A stretch of DNA of 64,000 nt. Source: Kitasatospora cinereorecta. Its GTDB lineage: Bacteria; Actinomycetota; Actinomycetes; Streptomycetales; Streptomycetaceae. Positions 17,601 to 26,700 of this stretch are shown here, one piece after another. The stretch lies in assembly GCF_024172095.1 (NCBI RefSeq), contig NZ_JAMZDX010000008.1, forward strand, positions 62,001 to 126,000, written 5' to 3'. Within the stretch, counting starts at the first letter, position 1, and each line of letters begins with the position of its first letter. Made by a program: the position numbers and the translations under genes. Under the pieces are notes generated by a model that was given only the letters and a program-made list of their open reading frames with translations, did not search any database and was not told where the DNA came from.

Positions 17601-18067
17601 TCACCTGCGACTACGCCACCTTCAGCTACCTCGCGCAGCGTGGACTTCCGCACGGACCGGCCGGGGTCCTGGACCTGGAGGCCGCCCTCGATCTCGTCCG
17701 CGGCCGCCCGTTCGGCGGGGCGGGCGCACACACCTGGGCTGCGCCGCTGGTTCAGACGATGGTCAGCCAGATCGTCGACACCGCCCACGCGGTGGCCACG
17801 CTGCGGATCCAGGACGAGGTCCTCGACATCGAGGCGGCCCGGCGGGCGGTGGCGGTGGGACTGGACGTCGAGCCGGCCGCCGAGATGCTCTACCGGAGCT
17901 GGATGCGCATCGAGCACCGGGCGGGCAACCAGGCCGGGGTGCGTGAGGTCATCGACCAGGTCCGGCAGATGACGGTCGACATGGGGTGGGACGGGATGCT
18001 CCAGGACGAGACCGAGCAGCTGATCGCCCGCCTCACTTCCAAGCCCGCCGCCCGGATCCGCTTCTAG
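14633..18067 (+). CDS. LysM-TM-BTAD membrane regulator
   Basis: An 1144-residue multi-domain protein. N-terminal hydrophobic segments lie near residues 19-45, 66-92 and 118-142. Two LysM-like domains follow: about 175-237 (ETLWDIAERHLGDG) and 260-318 (KGDTLSRIAEEQLGSADAY). After an Ala/Pro/Thr-rich linker comes another hydrophobic helix near 418-438 (GIGGIAALLGAGALAVIVAR). The middle part is acidic and unassigned. The C-terminal third carries a winged-helix-like unit (VQVLGPLRITGIG ... RLRRRLGVD, about 899-985) and a BTAD helical domain (to 1140). LysM domains probably face the cell wall and the BTAD part the cytoplasm, giving an envelope-to-DNA sensor for the Tad operon; topology is inferred. 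Confidence 0.8.
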   Translation: MANTRIKAPAGAGSRTLGDVLRALLAGVLLAAILAGIPYGLVRFVGWPLPTTMPDMSMLTQAVGVDTMIDILAVIVWALWAQFAFCVAVELRAAVSGIDIDVRLPAAGGSQALARALVTSMLLVGAGALTAGQAASAAAVPAPGPQVAAVASAVPAAAPQTAATAATAAPAASGPVYTVQASTGSHHETLWDIAERHLGDGKRYKEIFELNRDRIQPDGSRMTEAGIVRAGWQLVMPADATGLPGASAAEPAPAAAAGGGQHTVTVQKGDTLSRIAEEQLGSADAYPQLLEASKDVVQPGGRHLTDPDKLFPGDVIVIPGPAAATPTPAATAPDPAPAAAAPAATGTAPSAPSTPSPAPSRPAPAATDAASPAAATPAPAASTAPATPTAPDATPQAPQTAEATTGDTTRSPISLQQGIGGIAALLGAGALAVIVARRRAQQRDRRPGEQIAMPEETSQVEMVLDRTSSPVLVDLLDRALRTLAHHHAQDLPQIIGARVQQDRVEIRVEDPDAEALAPFTDRSGGWWGVRGDRAVLLSAAEARTVPAPYPGLATIGTAEDGTLLLADLHHARVLLLDGDEQNVREVARGIAMEAGTALWADHAEIMTAGFGLELQQLLPQCRTMFVPRLATATADLARVMVELHQAEHEGGEQPQPWMVVCSTVPSPDELYEFADVIGKVPDRVRVAAVLPAAGQARDLFPDAEILDANLVTDLQSLESLDTEVVLQRVTDEVYRQLTADLTTAAQPATEAEGAWAQVPDPDRKVFGPSSPQKGGTPPRSHLSLLATPAVPTATADGGQKDEDEETTEVGNVPAAGMPTQADAEQLPPTGTGSIAPVAAKSGEDAIPAQAQGPVNATDDTVDGDPAAAATAPKLAKVPPRVSVVRDGDAPAPAEGTAPQVQVLGPLRITGIGDAPIQPKLVLLAALLLFKSDRGYGAIANNMDPVSPWTQSTMDTHMSRLRRRLGVDSTGEPYLRPKPKGVEQYALSPEVTCDYATFSYLAQRGLPHGPAGVLDLEAALDLVRGRPFGGAGAHTWAAPLVQTMVSQIVDTAHAVATLRIQDEVLDIEAARRAVAVGLDVEPAAEMLYRSWMRIEHRAGNQAGVREVIDQVRQMTVDMGWDGMLQDETEQLIARLTSKPAARIRF

Positions 18068-18377
18068 GATCTGCAGTTTCGTGAGCACTGTCGGCGGATC
18101 ATGAGCACTGTCCGAGCAAATCCACGTGATCACGAGCATCGGTGACGCTCAGTAGTTGTCGGTTGTCGGACTCTTGCGGTCTTCCGAGCTTGGGCGGCAC
18201 GGGTGCTCCGTACCGTCCAGGGCGTGACGGTACGGGGCATCGCGCACCTCTCACGAAGGACGACCTGACCTCCTTCGCGGCCTTCCATCAGCCGTTGCCG
18301 CAAAGGTGCCCTTGCGCCGCTTGCAGGCCGTAGCCCCCCTCGTGCCGGCGAGCTGCGGCCCTGCGAGGCGTACCGAG
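18068..18377. other. 310-bp intergenic region with short repeats and IS traces
   Basis: Two copies of tgagcactgtc (at 18082-18092 and 18102-18112, 20 bases apart) and a weaker related copy near 18130 lie just after the LysM-BTAD stop. This looks like the end of a mobile element or a tandem operator. Further on, about 18249-18280 encodes KDDLTSFAAF, close to the KDDLTAFAAF of the IS256-type transposase at 18781-20001. An adjacent catcgcgcacctctcac also occurs at the start of that transposase, here in the opposite relative orientation. No gene is supported. Confidence 0.45.
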
Positions 18378-18738
18378 TCAGGAATTGGGGGACGGCAGTG
18401 CGGGCGCCGCCTTGGCCGCGGCTGCGATGGTCGGGTCGGCTATCACCTTGGCGTACTGCTGCTGGACCAGCGTCGTCAGTGCCGCTCGGTCGGCCTTGGC
18501 AGGTACCCAGATGTCGATTGCGATGGCGATGTTGCCAACCACGGTGTAGCTCTCGGTCCAGATGTTGCCGCGACTGGTCAGCTCGGGGTGTTCGAAGGCC
18601 ATTGCGTCACCACTGCTGGGAATCGCGTACGTGCCGGCGGTGCCGACGGCGTTTCCCGCTCCGCTCTGGGTTCCCAGGGTGAAGCTTTGTGCACCGGTCG
18701 CGGTGGCGAACTGCAGTAGCCGGATGTCCACTTCACTG
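18378..18738 (-). pseudogene. lipoprotein gene, 3' part, cut by IS256
   Basis: The C-terminal 117 codons of the gene whose 5' part is at 20112-21057. It begins next to the IS at the target duplication cttcactg (18731-18738) and encodes VDIRLLQFATATGAQSFTLG, continuing the second of two repeated domains. Removing the IS and one copy of the duplication restores one open frame of 432 codons. This fragment has no start of its own and is probably not translated. Confidence 0.8.
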
Positions 18739-20111
18739 GGTCGTGCCCCATGAAGTGGTGTAGTGGTCGTGCGCCAACAGTCATGAAGTGAGCGGGAGTT
18801 CGTCGCGGCCGGGGTTGGCGGGGTAGATCTTCTCCATGCTGGCCTCGGGCAGGTAGCGGCGAGGGAACGCGATCCATTCGTCGTGCATCTCGAACAGCAC
18901 GGCGGTGACCAGCCGCAGGAGCGCGTCGTCGTTCGGGAAGACCTGGACGACGTCGGTGCGACGCTTGATCTCGCGGTTGATCCGCTCCAGCGGATTGGTG
19001 GACTGGATCTTCTTCCAATGTCGCTCGGGGAAGGCCGCGAAGGCGGTCAGGTCGTCCTTGGCCTCCAGCAGCATCTGGCTGACCTTGGGGAACTGCTTGC
19101 CGAGCATCTCGGCGACGGTGTCCAGCTGGGCCCGGACCGCGGCTTCGGCGGGTTGGGCGAAGATCGTCCGGATGGTCGCGGCGACCATCTCGCCGGCCTC
19201 CTTCGGGATCACCGTGAAGACGTTCCGCAGGAAGTGGACGCGACAGCGCTGGTAGGCCGCGCCGAGCATGACCTTGCGGATCGCCTTGACCAGACCGCTG
19301 TGGTGGTCGCCGATGACCAGGCGGACCCCGGTCAGGCCACGCTCGCGCAGGGAGCGCAGGAACTCGGCCCAGAACACCTCGGTCTCGCTGTCGCCGACCA
19401 TCAGCCCGAGCACCTCGCGGCCGCCGTCCTCGGTGATCCCGGTCGCGACGACCACGGCCCGGGAGACGATCTGGTGGTTCACCCGCGCCTTGCAGTAGGT
19501 CGCGTCGAGGTAGACGTAAGGGAAGCGGGTGTGGCCCAGCGGCCGGTCGCGGAAGGCGGTGAGCTGTTCGTCCAGGTCCGCGCAGATCCGGGAGACCTCA
19601 CTCTTGGAGATCCCGGTGTCCGCGCCCAGGGCCTTGACAAGGTCGTCGACCGAGCGGGTCGACACGCCCAGGACGTAGGCCTCCATGATGACCGCGTAGA
19701 GGGCCTGGTCGATCCGGCGTCGGCGCTCGAGCAGACTGGGGAAGAAGCTGCCGGTGCGGACCTTGGGGATGGCCAGCTCCAGGTCGCCGGCCTGCGTGGT
19801 CAGGGTCTTGTCGCGGTGGCCGTTGCGCCACGTGGTGCGGGCCTCGGTGTGCTCGCCGGGTTCAGCGCCGATCCGGGCGGTCGCCTCGGCCTCGATCAGT
19901 TCCTGAAGCATCCGCTGGGCGACAGCCCTGATCAACTCGATTCCATCCGCCGTACGCAGTGACTCCATGAGGCGGAGTAGGTCAGACTGGGACAAGGCCA
20001 TCGCGCACCTCTCACTCAACGAGCCTTCCTACTCGGAGAGTTGCGCGATGGCTCCTTCATGACCAGGGGTTACACCAAGATCCCTGCTACACCACTCGGC
20101 GGGACGCCATC
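18739..20111 (-). mobile_element. IS256-family insertion sequence
   Basis: A 1373-bp element flanked by a perfect 8-bp target duplication, cttcactg at 18731-18738 and 20112-20119. The terminal inverted repeats are imperfect: left ggtcgtgcccc with inner gtggtgtag, and right (reverse complement) gatggcgtccc with the same inner gtggtgtag, about 17 of 25 matching. It carries one intact Mutator-type transposase on the minus strand. The intact duplication and open frame point to a recent, possibly active insertion. Confidence 0.92.
18781..20001 (-). CDS. IS256 (Mutator) family transposase
   Basis: A 406-residue DDE transposase, about the usual length for IS256 proteins. Motifs include YLDATYCKARVNHQIVSR (first catalytic Asp), LVIGDHHSGLVKAIRK (second Asp region), CRVHFLRNVF and the C-terminal HWKKIQSTNPLERINREIKR (Glu region). 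The ATG at 20001 is chosen over the one at 20019 because gagaggtg precedes it at suitable distance. A diverged internal fragment of a related transposase is present at 51097-51336. Confidence 0.95.
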   Translation of the reverse strand: MALSQSDLLRLMESLRTADGIELIRAVAQRMLQELIEAEATARIGAEPGEHTEARTTWRNGHRDKTLTTQAGDLELAIPKVRTGSFFPSLLERRRRIDQALYAVIMEAYVLGVSTRSVDDLVKALGADTGISKSEVSRICADLDEQLTAFRDRPLGHTRFPYVYLDATYCKARVNHQIVSRAVVVATGITEDGGREVLGLMVGDSETEVFWAEFLRSLRERGLTGVRLVIGDHHSGLVKAIRKVMLGAAYQRCRVHFLRNVFTVIPKEAGEMVAATIRTIFAQPAEAAVRAQLDTVAEMLGKQFPKVSQMLLEAKDDLTAFAAFPERHWKKIQSTNPLERINREIKRRTDVVQVFPNDDALLRLVTAVLFEMHDEWIAFPRRYLPEASMEKIYPANPGRDELPLTS

Positions 20112-21057
20112 CTTCACTGCCACTGTCGGCGTTCCAGTCCTCGCGCACCGCGTACTGGAAGCCCCGGTCGATCTGCTCGTTGGTGACGAGCTGCTGATCC
20201 GTCTGAGAGGCGAAGCGGGCGACGAACTGCTGCAGCGTCAGGACGCCGGTTGGTCCGTTCTGGCCATTGGACGGCCACGGCTTGGACCCGTCCGGTGGCG
20301 TCACCAGGTCGCCCTGGAGTCGGCTCTGGTCGGCCGGGGAGGTCGGAGCTGGCGCGGTGCCGGCGGGGGCAGGTGCGGCTACCGCGGACGAGGGCAGCGG
20401 TGACGGGGTGGTGACGTTCCCCGTGAGTCGCGCGTACTGGGCCTGAGCGAGCTGTGCCAGGCCGGACGCGTTGGGCGCACCCGGTGTGTAGTAGTGCAGG
20501 TCGGCCACGATGTTGCCGACGGCGAACCATGCGATCTGGGAGATGTCCCCATTGCCGTCCACGGCCCCGGCAGTCCAGGCTTCGCCTTCGGGTATTCCGT
20601 CAAGAGACGACAGCGGTTCCTGTGGTTTGCCCTTCCGCGAGGTGCCCTCTGAGACGTCCGCGACGAAGTCCTGCGCGCCGGCGGACCCGCTGAACTGAAT
20701 GAGGAACACATCGGCCTGGGTGCCGTCCGGCGCGGACCAGTTCGCCTGAACGGCGTAATTGAAACCGTCTCCGGCGACCCTGGTCTTCTCGTTGGACTGA
20801 TCCTCGGGGTTGAACACGCCATCCACGAACTGGTTGACGGTCAGGACGCCGTCGGGAGACAGGGTGCCCCGGCTGAACGGCTTCGACCCCGCTGGTCCCG
20901 TCACGAGTTCGCTCTTCAACTGGGACGCGGGCAGCATTTTCTCCTGCGACAACAGGCCTTGGCAGCCGCTCAGTGTCATCATGGAGAGGGTGGCGGCAAG
21001 GACGCCGGCGAGCGTGGAGCCGGTCGTACGCCGGATGTTCATGAACTGGTGGGGCAC
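20112..21057 (-). pseudogene. lipoprotein gene, 5' part, cut by IS256
   Basis: The N-terminal part of a predicted lipoprotein of 432 residues before the insertion. The signal peptide ends in lipobox LSGC (Cys near residue 32), followed by two repeated domains. The first is complete (KPFSRGTLSPDGVLTVNQFV ... IAWFAVGNIVADLHYYTPG). The second starts at SKPWPSNGQNGPTGVLTLQQ and breaks off at REDWNADSGSE, where the IS enters; the open frame then runs 31 codons into the IS and stops at 20029. The start is GTG 21057 or ATG 21042. Its place beside Tad genes suggests an envelope role. Confidence 0.8.
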
Positions 21058-21578
21058 CGTGAGCCATTCGAGAGTGCGGCGAGACCGGGATTGAAGATCG
21101 TCGGAAATCCTTGCGCACGAAAATCACATGAATGTCGCGGCGTGATCAAGATGCGGGGCTGCCCGGGCAGGCCGGTGCTGAGCTGATGCTGGCTGAAGTC
21201 CGCGCCGGTGCACATCACCGCTCCCCTTCAGGAGGTCTGTTCCGGTCACATCAACCCCTACAGCACGTCGCGCCTCGGTATGGAATCTCAGCTCGACCTG
21301 TCCACGGTGACGCCATCCCCAGGAGACGGGCGGGCGCACGCCCCCGCTTCATAGAGCCGGACGGCCACACCTACTCACGGTGACTACATTGCCGCTTCAG
21401 CGGTCCTGAGTGCGCACAGAACACCGACACGAGTAGTGCGCACAATGCGTGGATTCGCGGGTTTCCGCAGGACCCAGTGCTCATCGACTCGTGGACCCTA
21501 CATGAGTCCCCCCACCGTCAAGGGCCCGGCCGGTGAGCACCGGCCGGGCCCTCTTGCTTCACTGATCGAAGAGGTCCG
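21058..21578. other. 521-bp intergenic region before the prepilin peptidase
   Basis: It should hold the promoter of the broken lipoprotein gene (minus strand) and that of the prepilin peptidase gene (plus strand). A strong hairpin at 21521-21552 is the only clear element; no RNA gene was recognised. A short open frame overlaps the hairpin (ATGAGTCCCC at 21502), but there is no evidence that it is translated. Confidence 0.4.
21521..21552 (+). terminator. perfect 15-bp stem hairpin
   Basis: agggcccggccggtg (21521-21535) and caccggccgggccct (21538-21552) are perfect complements around a 2-base loop, followed by cttgctt. This is a very strong intrinsic-type hairpin only 26 bases before the prepilin-peptidase start. 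It either ends upstream transcription or acts as an attenuator on that gene. Confidence 0.75.
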
Positions 21579-22373
21579 ATGCACCACTCCCCCACGATCC
21601 TGGCCCTCACCGCTGCACTGGGGCTCGCGGCCGGGGCGTTCATCGTCCGGCCGCTCGTGTTCGCGTTCACCGTCTACGAAGGGTGGCGCCGCACCTGCCC
21701 GAACTGCGACGCCCCCGTCCTCGGAGGCGGCGCGGCCGCCTACTGGGACCTCGCGGTGCGCCGACGGTGCCGCTCGTGCAGCGCCGCATCCCTGGCCCCG
21801 GCCACGGCCTCCCCCGCGGGAGCGGTCACGGTAGCCGCACCCCCCGCACGGCCGATCGGTCCGCCGGCAGGTGCGCCCGAGGCGCTGACCGCCACCGCCG
21901 TGAGCGCGGTCGCCGGTGCGGGTGCGAGCGGATGGCTGCTGGCCGTACAGCTGTGGCTGGCGGTGCTCGGCGCGGCGATGCTGCTGATCGACCTGAAGGA
22001 AGAACGACTGCCGCACCTGCTCACCGGCCTGTCCGCCGCGGGGGTGGCCGTGTACCTGGGAGCGCTGGCCGTCTCCGGCTCGGGGTGGACGGCGCTGGTC
22101 CTCCCCCTGCTCGGCGCAGCTGTGGTCGGCGGTGCACTGCTGCTCGCCGAACGGTGTGGCCTGATCGGCATGGGCGACGTCCTGCTGGCCCCGAGTCTGG
22201 CCGCCGTCCTCGCTTCGCAGGGCGGGGAGGCGTTGTACTGGGGCCTCATGGCGCAGTTCGGCATCGGCATGGTGATGGGCGTGGCCAGGCTCCTGCTCAC
22301 CGGGAACCGCGACGTGGCGCTCGGCCCCGGTCTGATCGTCGGTACCTTGCTGGTGTCCATCGCCTCGGGCTGA
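21579..22373 (+). CDS. tadV: prepilin peptidase (TadV/CpaA-like)
   Basis: A 264-residue type IV prepilin peptidase that would cleave the Flp prepilin and TadE-like leaders at the membrane. The two catalytic Asp sites are visible in LLIDLKEERLP (near residue 140) and in GMGDVLLAP (the GxGD motif, near 205). A CPNC...CRSC zinc-type cluster near residues 46-66 is like that of PilD-type enzymes and unusual for short TadV proteins. There are six or so hydrophobic segments. The start ATG 21579 follows gaagagg. It is separated from the main operon by the IS-broken lipoprotein gene. Confidence 0.88.
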   Translation: MHHSPTILALTAALGLAAGAFIVRPLVFAFTVYEGWRRTCPNCDAPVLGGGAAAYWDLAVRRRCRSCSAASLAPATASPAGAVTVAAPPARPIGPPAGAPEALTATAVSAVAGAGASGWLLAVQLWLAVLGAAMLLIDLKEERLPHLLTGLSAAGVAVYLGALAVSGSGWTALVLPLLGAAVVGGALLLAERCGLIGMGDVLLAPSLAAVLASQGGEALYWGLMAQFGIGMVMGVARLLLTGNRDVALGPGLIVGTLLVSIASG

Positions 22374-22425
22374 TCACGGCGGCATCCGGCCCGTCCATGG
22401 ATCCGCCCGGCCCAACATGCCGTGA

Positions 22426-22647
22426 CTCTTCCCCAGCCAGCCCGTCACCGCCCACCACCTCACCTCGAAGCTGCGGCGCCACGGACCCCCGGTCATCTCC
22501 CTGCGCAACTCCGCCCTGATCACCCTCGCCGCCGACCTGCCACCGTCCGTCCTCAGCTCGCTCCTTGGCATCAGCCTCACCACGGCCGTGAAGTGGACCC
22601 GCCGCGCTGGCCGCGACTGGAACACCTACTTGGCCACCCGAGTCTGA
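22426..22647 (+). pseudogene. integrase/recombinase C-terminal fragment
   Basis: 73 codons that read as the end of a tyrosine-recombinase-like protein common in actinomycetes: FPSQPVTAHHLTSKLRRHG, LRNSALITLAADLPPSVLSS and LLGISLTTAVKWTRRAGRDW. The frame is closed by TGA just before 22426, and no upstream part exists because the prepilin-peptidase gene ends at 22373. It is a decayed remnant, probably left by an earlier integrated element. Confidence 0.6.
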
Positions 22648-23032
22648 CGCCGAACTCGCCACTCGATTCCGGTGACTCAGCGTCGAGCTCCAAGCCTGTT
22701 GAGCTGAACCTTCGTCCTGGACGACTTCACTCGTCGATCTGTGCCTACAGCGGCGCTTGTCTGTCGACGGCGAGGCCCCTGTGCGACCGATCGCTGCGCG
22801 GTGGCGAGCTTTCTGCGGATACCACAGCCGCCCACCGGATCAAGTGAGGCCGGAGGATTCCTCCGGCTTGTCGACTCGCATCGTGGTGTGGTTCGGCGGT
22901 CGATACGGGGGGCAGAGTACGCCCAGAAGTCGACGACCTGCAGCGAGGCCGCGCGCATGACAGCGCGGGCACGGTGAGCGGTGCAGGCACGCGCGACCTA
23001 CGGGGGCGAGCACATCCAGGGGAGGAGCTGCC
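22648..23032. other. 385-bp intergenic region before the STAND locus
   Basis: No gene is supported. A hairpin (22849-22867) probably ends transcription from upstream. The last 60 bases should contain the promoter of the small gene at 23033, whose ribosome site ggggaggag is clear. Confidence 0.4.
22849..22867. terminator. short G/C-rich hairpin
   Basis: gccggag (22849-22855) and ctccggc (22861-22867) pair around gattc. There is no long T-run, so termination in either direction is only likely, not certain. Confidence 0.4.
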
Positions 23033-23539
23033 GTGACGATCGTGGTGGAGACCGCTGTGGCCTGTGCCATTGCGTGGGCGCTGCGCAAAGCCCGCAGGGT
23101 CGGTGATCGGGCGGACATCGAGGTCGACTACGCGCTGGATTCGGCAATGGACCGCGTCCACCAGGTCGTGGTGGACAGGCTCGGCCCCGGTGGAGACGTG
23201 GAACGCCTGGAGTTGGAGGCCGCGTTCGCGCACCAGCGAAACCCGGAGCAAGCCGAACAGACGCTGGCCGCCGGTCTCACCCGGCACAGCATCGAGACTG
23301 TCTTGACCCAGGCGGTCAACACCGACGAGGTGTTCGCCGCACGGCTGGAGTCCGCCGTCGCGGAATACAGGGACGCTGCGAGCAAGGCGTCTCCAGAGGC
23401 TTTCGGGGCCTACGGCGTCACTGTCGGCGGGAACCTGCAGATCAAGGCCGATCAAGGCGCGGTCGCGGGTGCCGTCATCCATGTCCAAGGCAACCTGAAC
23501 CTGGGAAACGCTCCGAGGCCCGATCTCGACGGCCGCTGA
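23033..23539 (+). CDS. small protein sharing the N-terminal domain of the neighbouring STAND protein
   Basis: A 168-residue protein with GTG start at 23033 after a strong ggggaggag. A hydrophobic stretch (VVETAVACAIAWALR) is followed by a helical domain (DRVHQVVVDRLGPGGDVERL ... FAARLESAVAEYRDAA). It ends in a beta-type tail, VTVGGNLQIKADQGAVAGAV then IHVQGNLNLGN. Both domain and tail are recognisably repeated in residues about 40-165 of the next protein (GRVRDLVVERLLGAGGEVARL ... LAIGGNAEINADGGGFAAAV). The family is not named here; similar tails are seen in actinobacterial NTPase-linked conflict proteins. It may act as adaptor, sensor or decoy for its larger neighbour. Confidence 0.65.
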   Translation: MTIVVETAVACAIAWALRKARRVGDRADIEVDYALDSAMDRVHQVVVDRLGPGGDVERLELEAAFAHQRNPEQAEQTLAAGLTRHSIETVLTQAVNTDEVFAARLESAVAEYRDAASKASPEAFGAYGVTVGGNLQIKADQGAVAGAVIHVQGNLNLGNAPRPDLDGR

Positions 23540-23792
23540 TGACGCGCGACACCGACCGCGTTCAGCGCGTCGGGGACGGGCGTCCCGTCCTGGGAGTCCC
23601 TGCCTGCGTACTCGCCTAGCCCTACGTGCCAGGCACCATCTTCGCGGCGGGACGCGCCATCCCGCCGCTGGATGTTCACCATTAGCCGAGCCGAGGGCCA
23701 TGGTCTAGACGGCCTCAGCCTGTTTCAATTTGGGCCAACCCACCTGCACGGAAACCTAGTTCTAGCTACGGTCGGCGTGCAGGGACGGTGGC

Positions 23793-26700
23793 ATGGCGGG
23801 GTGGGGGTCTGGGGTGCTCGAGGTGGATGTCGCGGTGGACTGCATCTTCAGATGGGCCGCGCACACCACACACCAGGACAGCGGCGACCCCGCGGCTGGG
23901 AGCGGGAGCATGCTGGCGGCCGCGGGGCGGGTACGGGACCTGGTCGTGGAACGCCTGCTGGGTGCGGGCGGCGAGGTCGCACGGCTTATGCAGGAGGCGG
24001 CTGCGAAGCAGTCCGCGCCCGGGTCGCTGACCCGCTACCGCCTGCGGGCAGCCGTGGCCGAAGCCGCCGCGGCGGACGCGGTGTTCGCCCAGGCACTGCA
24101 GCAGGCGGCCGCGGCCTACCTCCAGGCAGCGGGCGGCACCCGGGTGCCGCCCGAGCTGGCCATCGGCGGGAACGCCGAGATCAATGCCGATGGCGGGGGG
24201 TTCGCCGCTGCGGTCGCCCACGTCCACGGCGGTGTGCAGATCGACAACAGCACGACCAACGTGTTCGCCGGTGACGGGCCTGCCAGTATGAGGGACGGTC
24301 TCGGCCCGCCGCCGCCCCCAGTGCTGGAATCGTGGCTGGTGCCCCGGGCCGAGCTAACGCAGGCTGTCGAGGCTGTGCTCACCGACGGCGGGACGGTGGG
24401 GCTGACGACCTCGCTCCACGGCGCCGGCGGGTTCGGCAAGACTCGCCTCGCCCGCATGGTCTGCGCCGACGCCCGTGTCCGCGCCCACTTCGGGGGCCGT
24501 GTCTACCGGGTGACGATCGGCCGCGACGTGCGTAACACGGCGGAGATCGCGTCCAAGGTCACCGACGTCATCAGGCAAATCACCGACGACGACCGCCCCC
24601 ACACCGACCCCGAAGCAGCCGGCACCCACCTCGGCCGCCTCCTTGGACAGCAACCGTCCGCTCTGCTCATGATCGACGACGTGTGGCAGCGCGAGCAGGT
24701 CGAGCCGTTCCTGATAGGCGCACCTGGATGCGTGCGCCTGGTCACCACCCGGCGACCCAGCATCGTGGACACCGGCGGCTTCACCCGGCTCATCACCGTC
24801 GATCGGATGACCGAGGCGGAAGCCCGCCACCTTCTCCTCCAGGACCTCGACACCACGCTGTTTCCCACGCGTGCAATAGATGAGCTCATCGCGCGGACCG
24901 GGCGAATGCCCCTGAATCTGCGCCAGGTCAACCGCACGATGGTGAAACGCGTCCGGCTCGGCATGGCCGCCGACCGGGCTGCGATGGCGGTGCTGGAGCG
25001 ACTGCGCGTGGCCGGACCGGCGGCCGTCGACGAACCCGGCATGAACGCCGCAATTGCATCACAACGGGAACGGGCGCTGGCCGCCACGATCGAGGCGGCG
25101 CTCGAACTCCTGCCGCCCGGCGGGCGGGACCGCTGCCTGGAGCTCGGGGTTTTCGCCGAGGACGAGGCCGTCCCGGTGCCGCTGGTGTGCCGACTCTGGG
25201 CAGCCACCGCGGGTATCAGCGAGGACCAGGCCTACGACCTGCTGTCGGAACTGGTCGACCTCTCGCTGATCACCGTCGACTCCTCCAACGGCGGCCGGAT
25301 CAGCCTGCACGACGTCCACCGCGACTACCTCCGCCACACCCTCGGCGAGTCGGAGCTCACCCACGCCAACCTGCTCCTCGTTGAAGCCGTCACCGCCAAC
25401 CTCCTCCCTGTCGCGGCGCCGCTCACCCCCGGTGCCCCGGATCCCGGACACGCCTGGTGGGACACCCTCGACCGCTACGTACTCGACCACGCCGTCGAAC
25501 ACCTCCTCGCTGCCGACCGCCTCGACACCGCCGAAGCCCTCGCCACGGACCTGCGCTGGATCGACCGCCGCCTCCACCAACGAGGCCCCACCGCACCCAT
25601 CGCCGACCTCCTCACCATCGGCAGCCCTGATCCCGCCGAGCGCGCCGGCGACCTCGCCCAGGCCGCGCACCTCCTCCAACACACTCACCCCGACCACTCC
25701 CTCACTTCCGTCCTCCACAGCCGCCTCGACCACCACCCCCACTGGCGCACCCAAATCACGGCCCACGCCGACCTGCTCACCCGCCCCCGGCTCAGCAACC
25801 ACTCGCGTCTCCCCGACATCCCTCACCCTGCCCTCCTGCGCACCCTCACTGGCCGCACCGGCACGGTGCGTGCGGTGGCGATCTCCTCCGACGGGACCTG
25901 GCTCGCCACCACCGGCGCCAACGACAGGACGGTGCGGATCTGGGACCACGCCACCGCCACCCAGACCGCCGTCCTCGTCGGTCACGACTTCGGGGTGAAT
26001 GCGGTGGCGATCTCCCCCGACGGCTCCTGGCTCGCCACCACCGGCGCCAACGACAGGACGGTGCGGATCTGGGACCGCGCCACCGCCACCCAGACCGCCG
26101 TCCTCGTCGGTCACACCGGCGCGGTGAACGCGGTGGCGATCTCCCCCGACGGCTCCTGGCTCGCCACCACCGGCGACGACCAGACGGTGCGGATCTGGGA
26201 CCGCGCCACCGCCACCCAGACCGCCGTCCTCGTCGGTCACACCGGCGCGGTGAACGCGGTGGCGATCTCCCCCGACGGGACCTGGCTCGCCACCGCCGGC
26301 GACGACCAGACGGTGCGGATCTGGGACCGCGCCACCGCCACCCAGACCGCGATCCTCACCGGCCACACCGGCACGGTGAACGCGGTGGCGATCTCCCCCG
26401 ACGGGACCTGGCTCGCCACCGCCGGCGACGACCAGACGGTGCGGATCTGGGACCGCGCCACCGCCACCCAGACCGCGCCCCTCACCGACCACGACTTCTG
26501 GGTGAACGCGCTGGCGATCTCCTCCGACCTGACCTGGCTCGCCACCGCCAGCAAGGCCAGAAGCGTGCATATCCGGGACCGCGCAACCGCCACCGAGACC
26601 GCGATCCTCACCGGTCACGACCGTGGGGTGAGCGCGGTGGCGATCTCCCCCGACGGCACCTGGCTCGCCACCACCAGCGACGACGGTACGGCTCGGCTCT

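Noticed and set aside
14770..17946. A long plus-strand frame inside the LysM-BTAD gene
   Set aside because: Arg/Gly/His-rich shadow of the real frame, with no domain.
18142..18333. A 63-codon open frame after the LysM-BTAD gene
   Set aside because: No ribosome site; only a ten-residue IS256-like patch makes sense, so it is treated as a remnant.
21430..21520. A possible tRNA or attachment site before the prepilin peptidase
   Set aside because: No cloverleaf, T-loop or CCA-end pattern could be built; only the terminator hairpin is supported.
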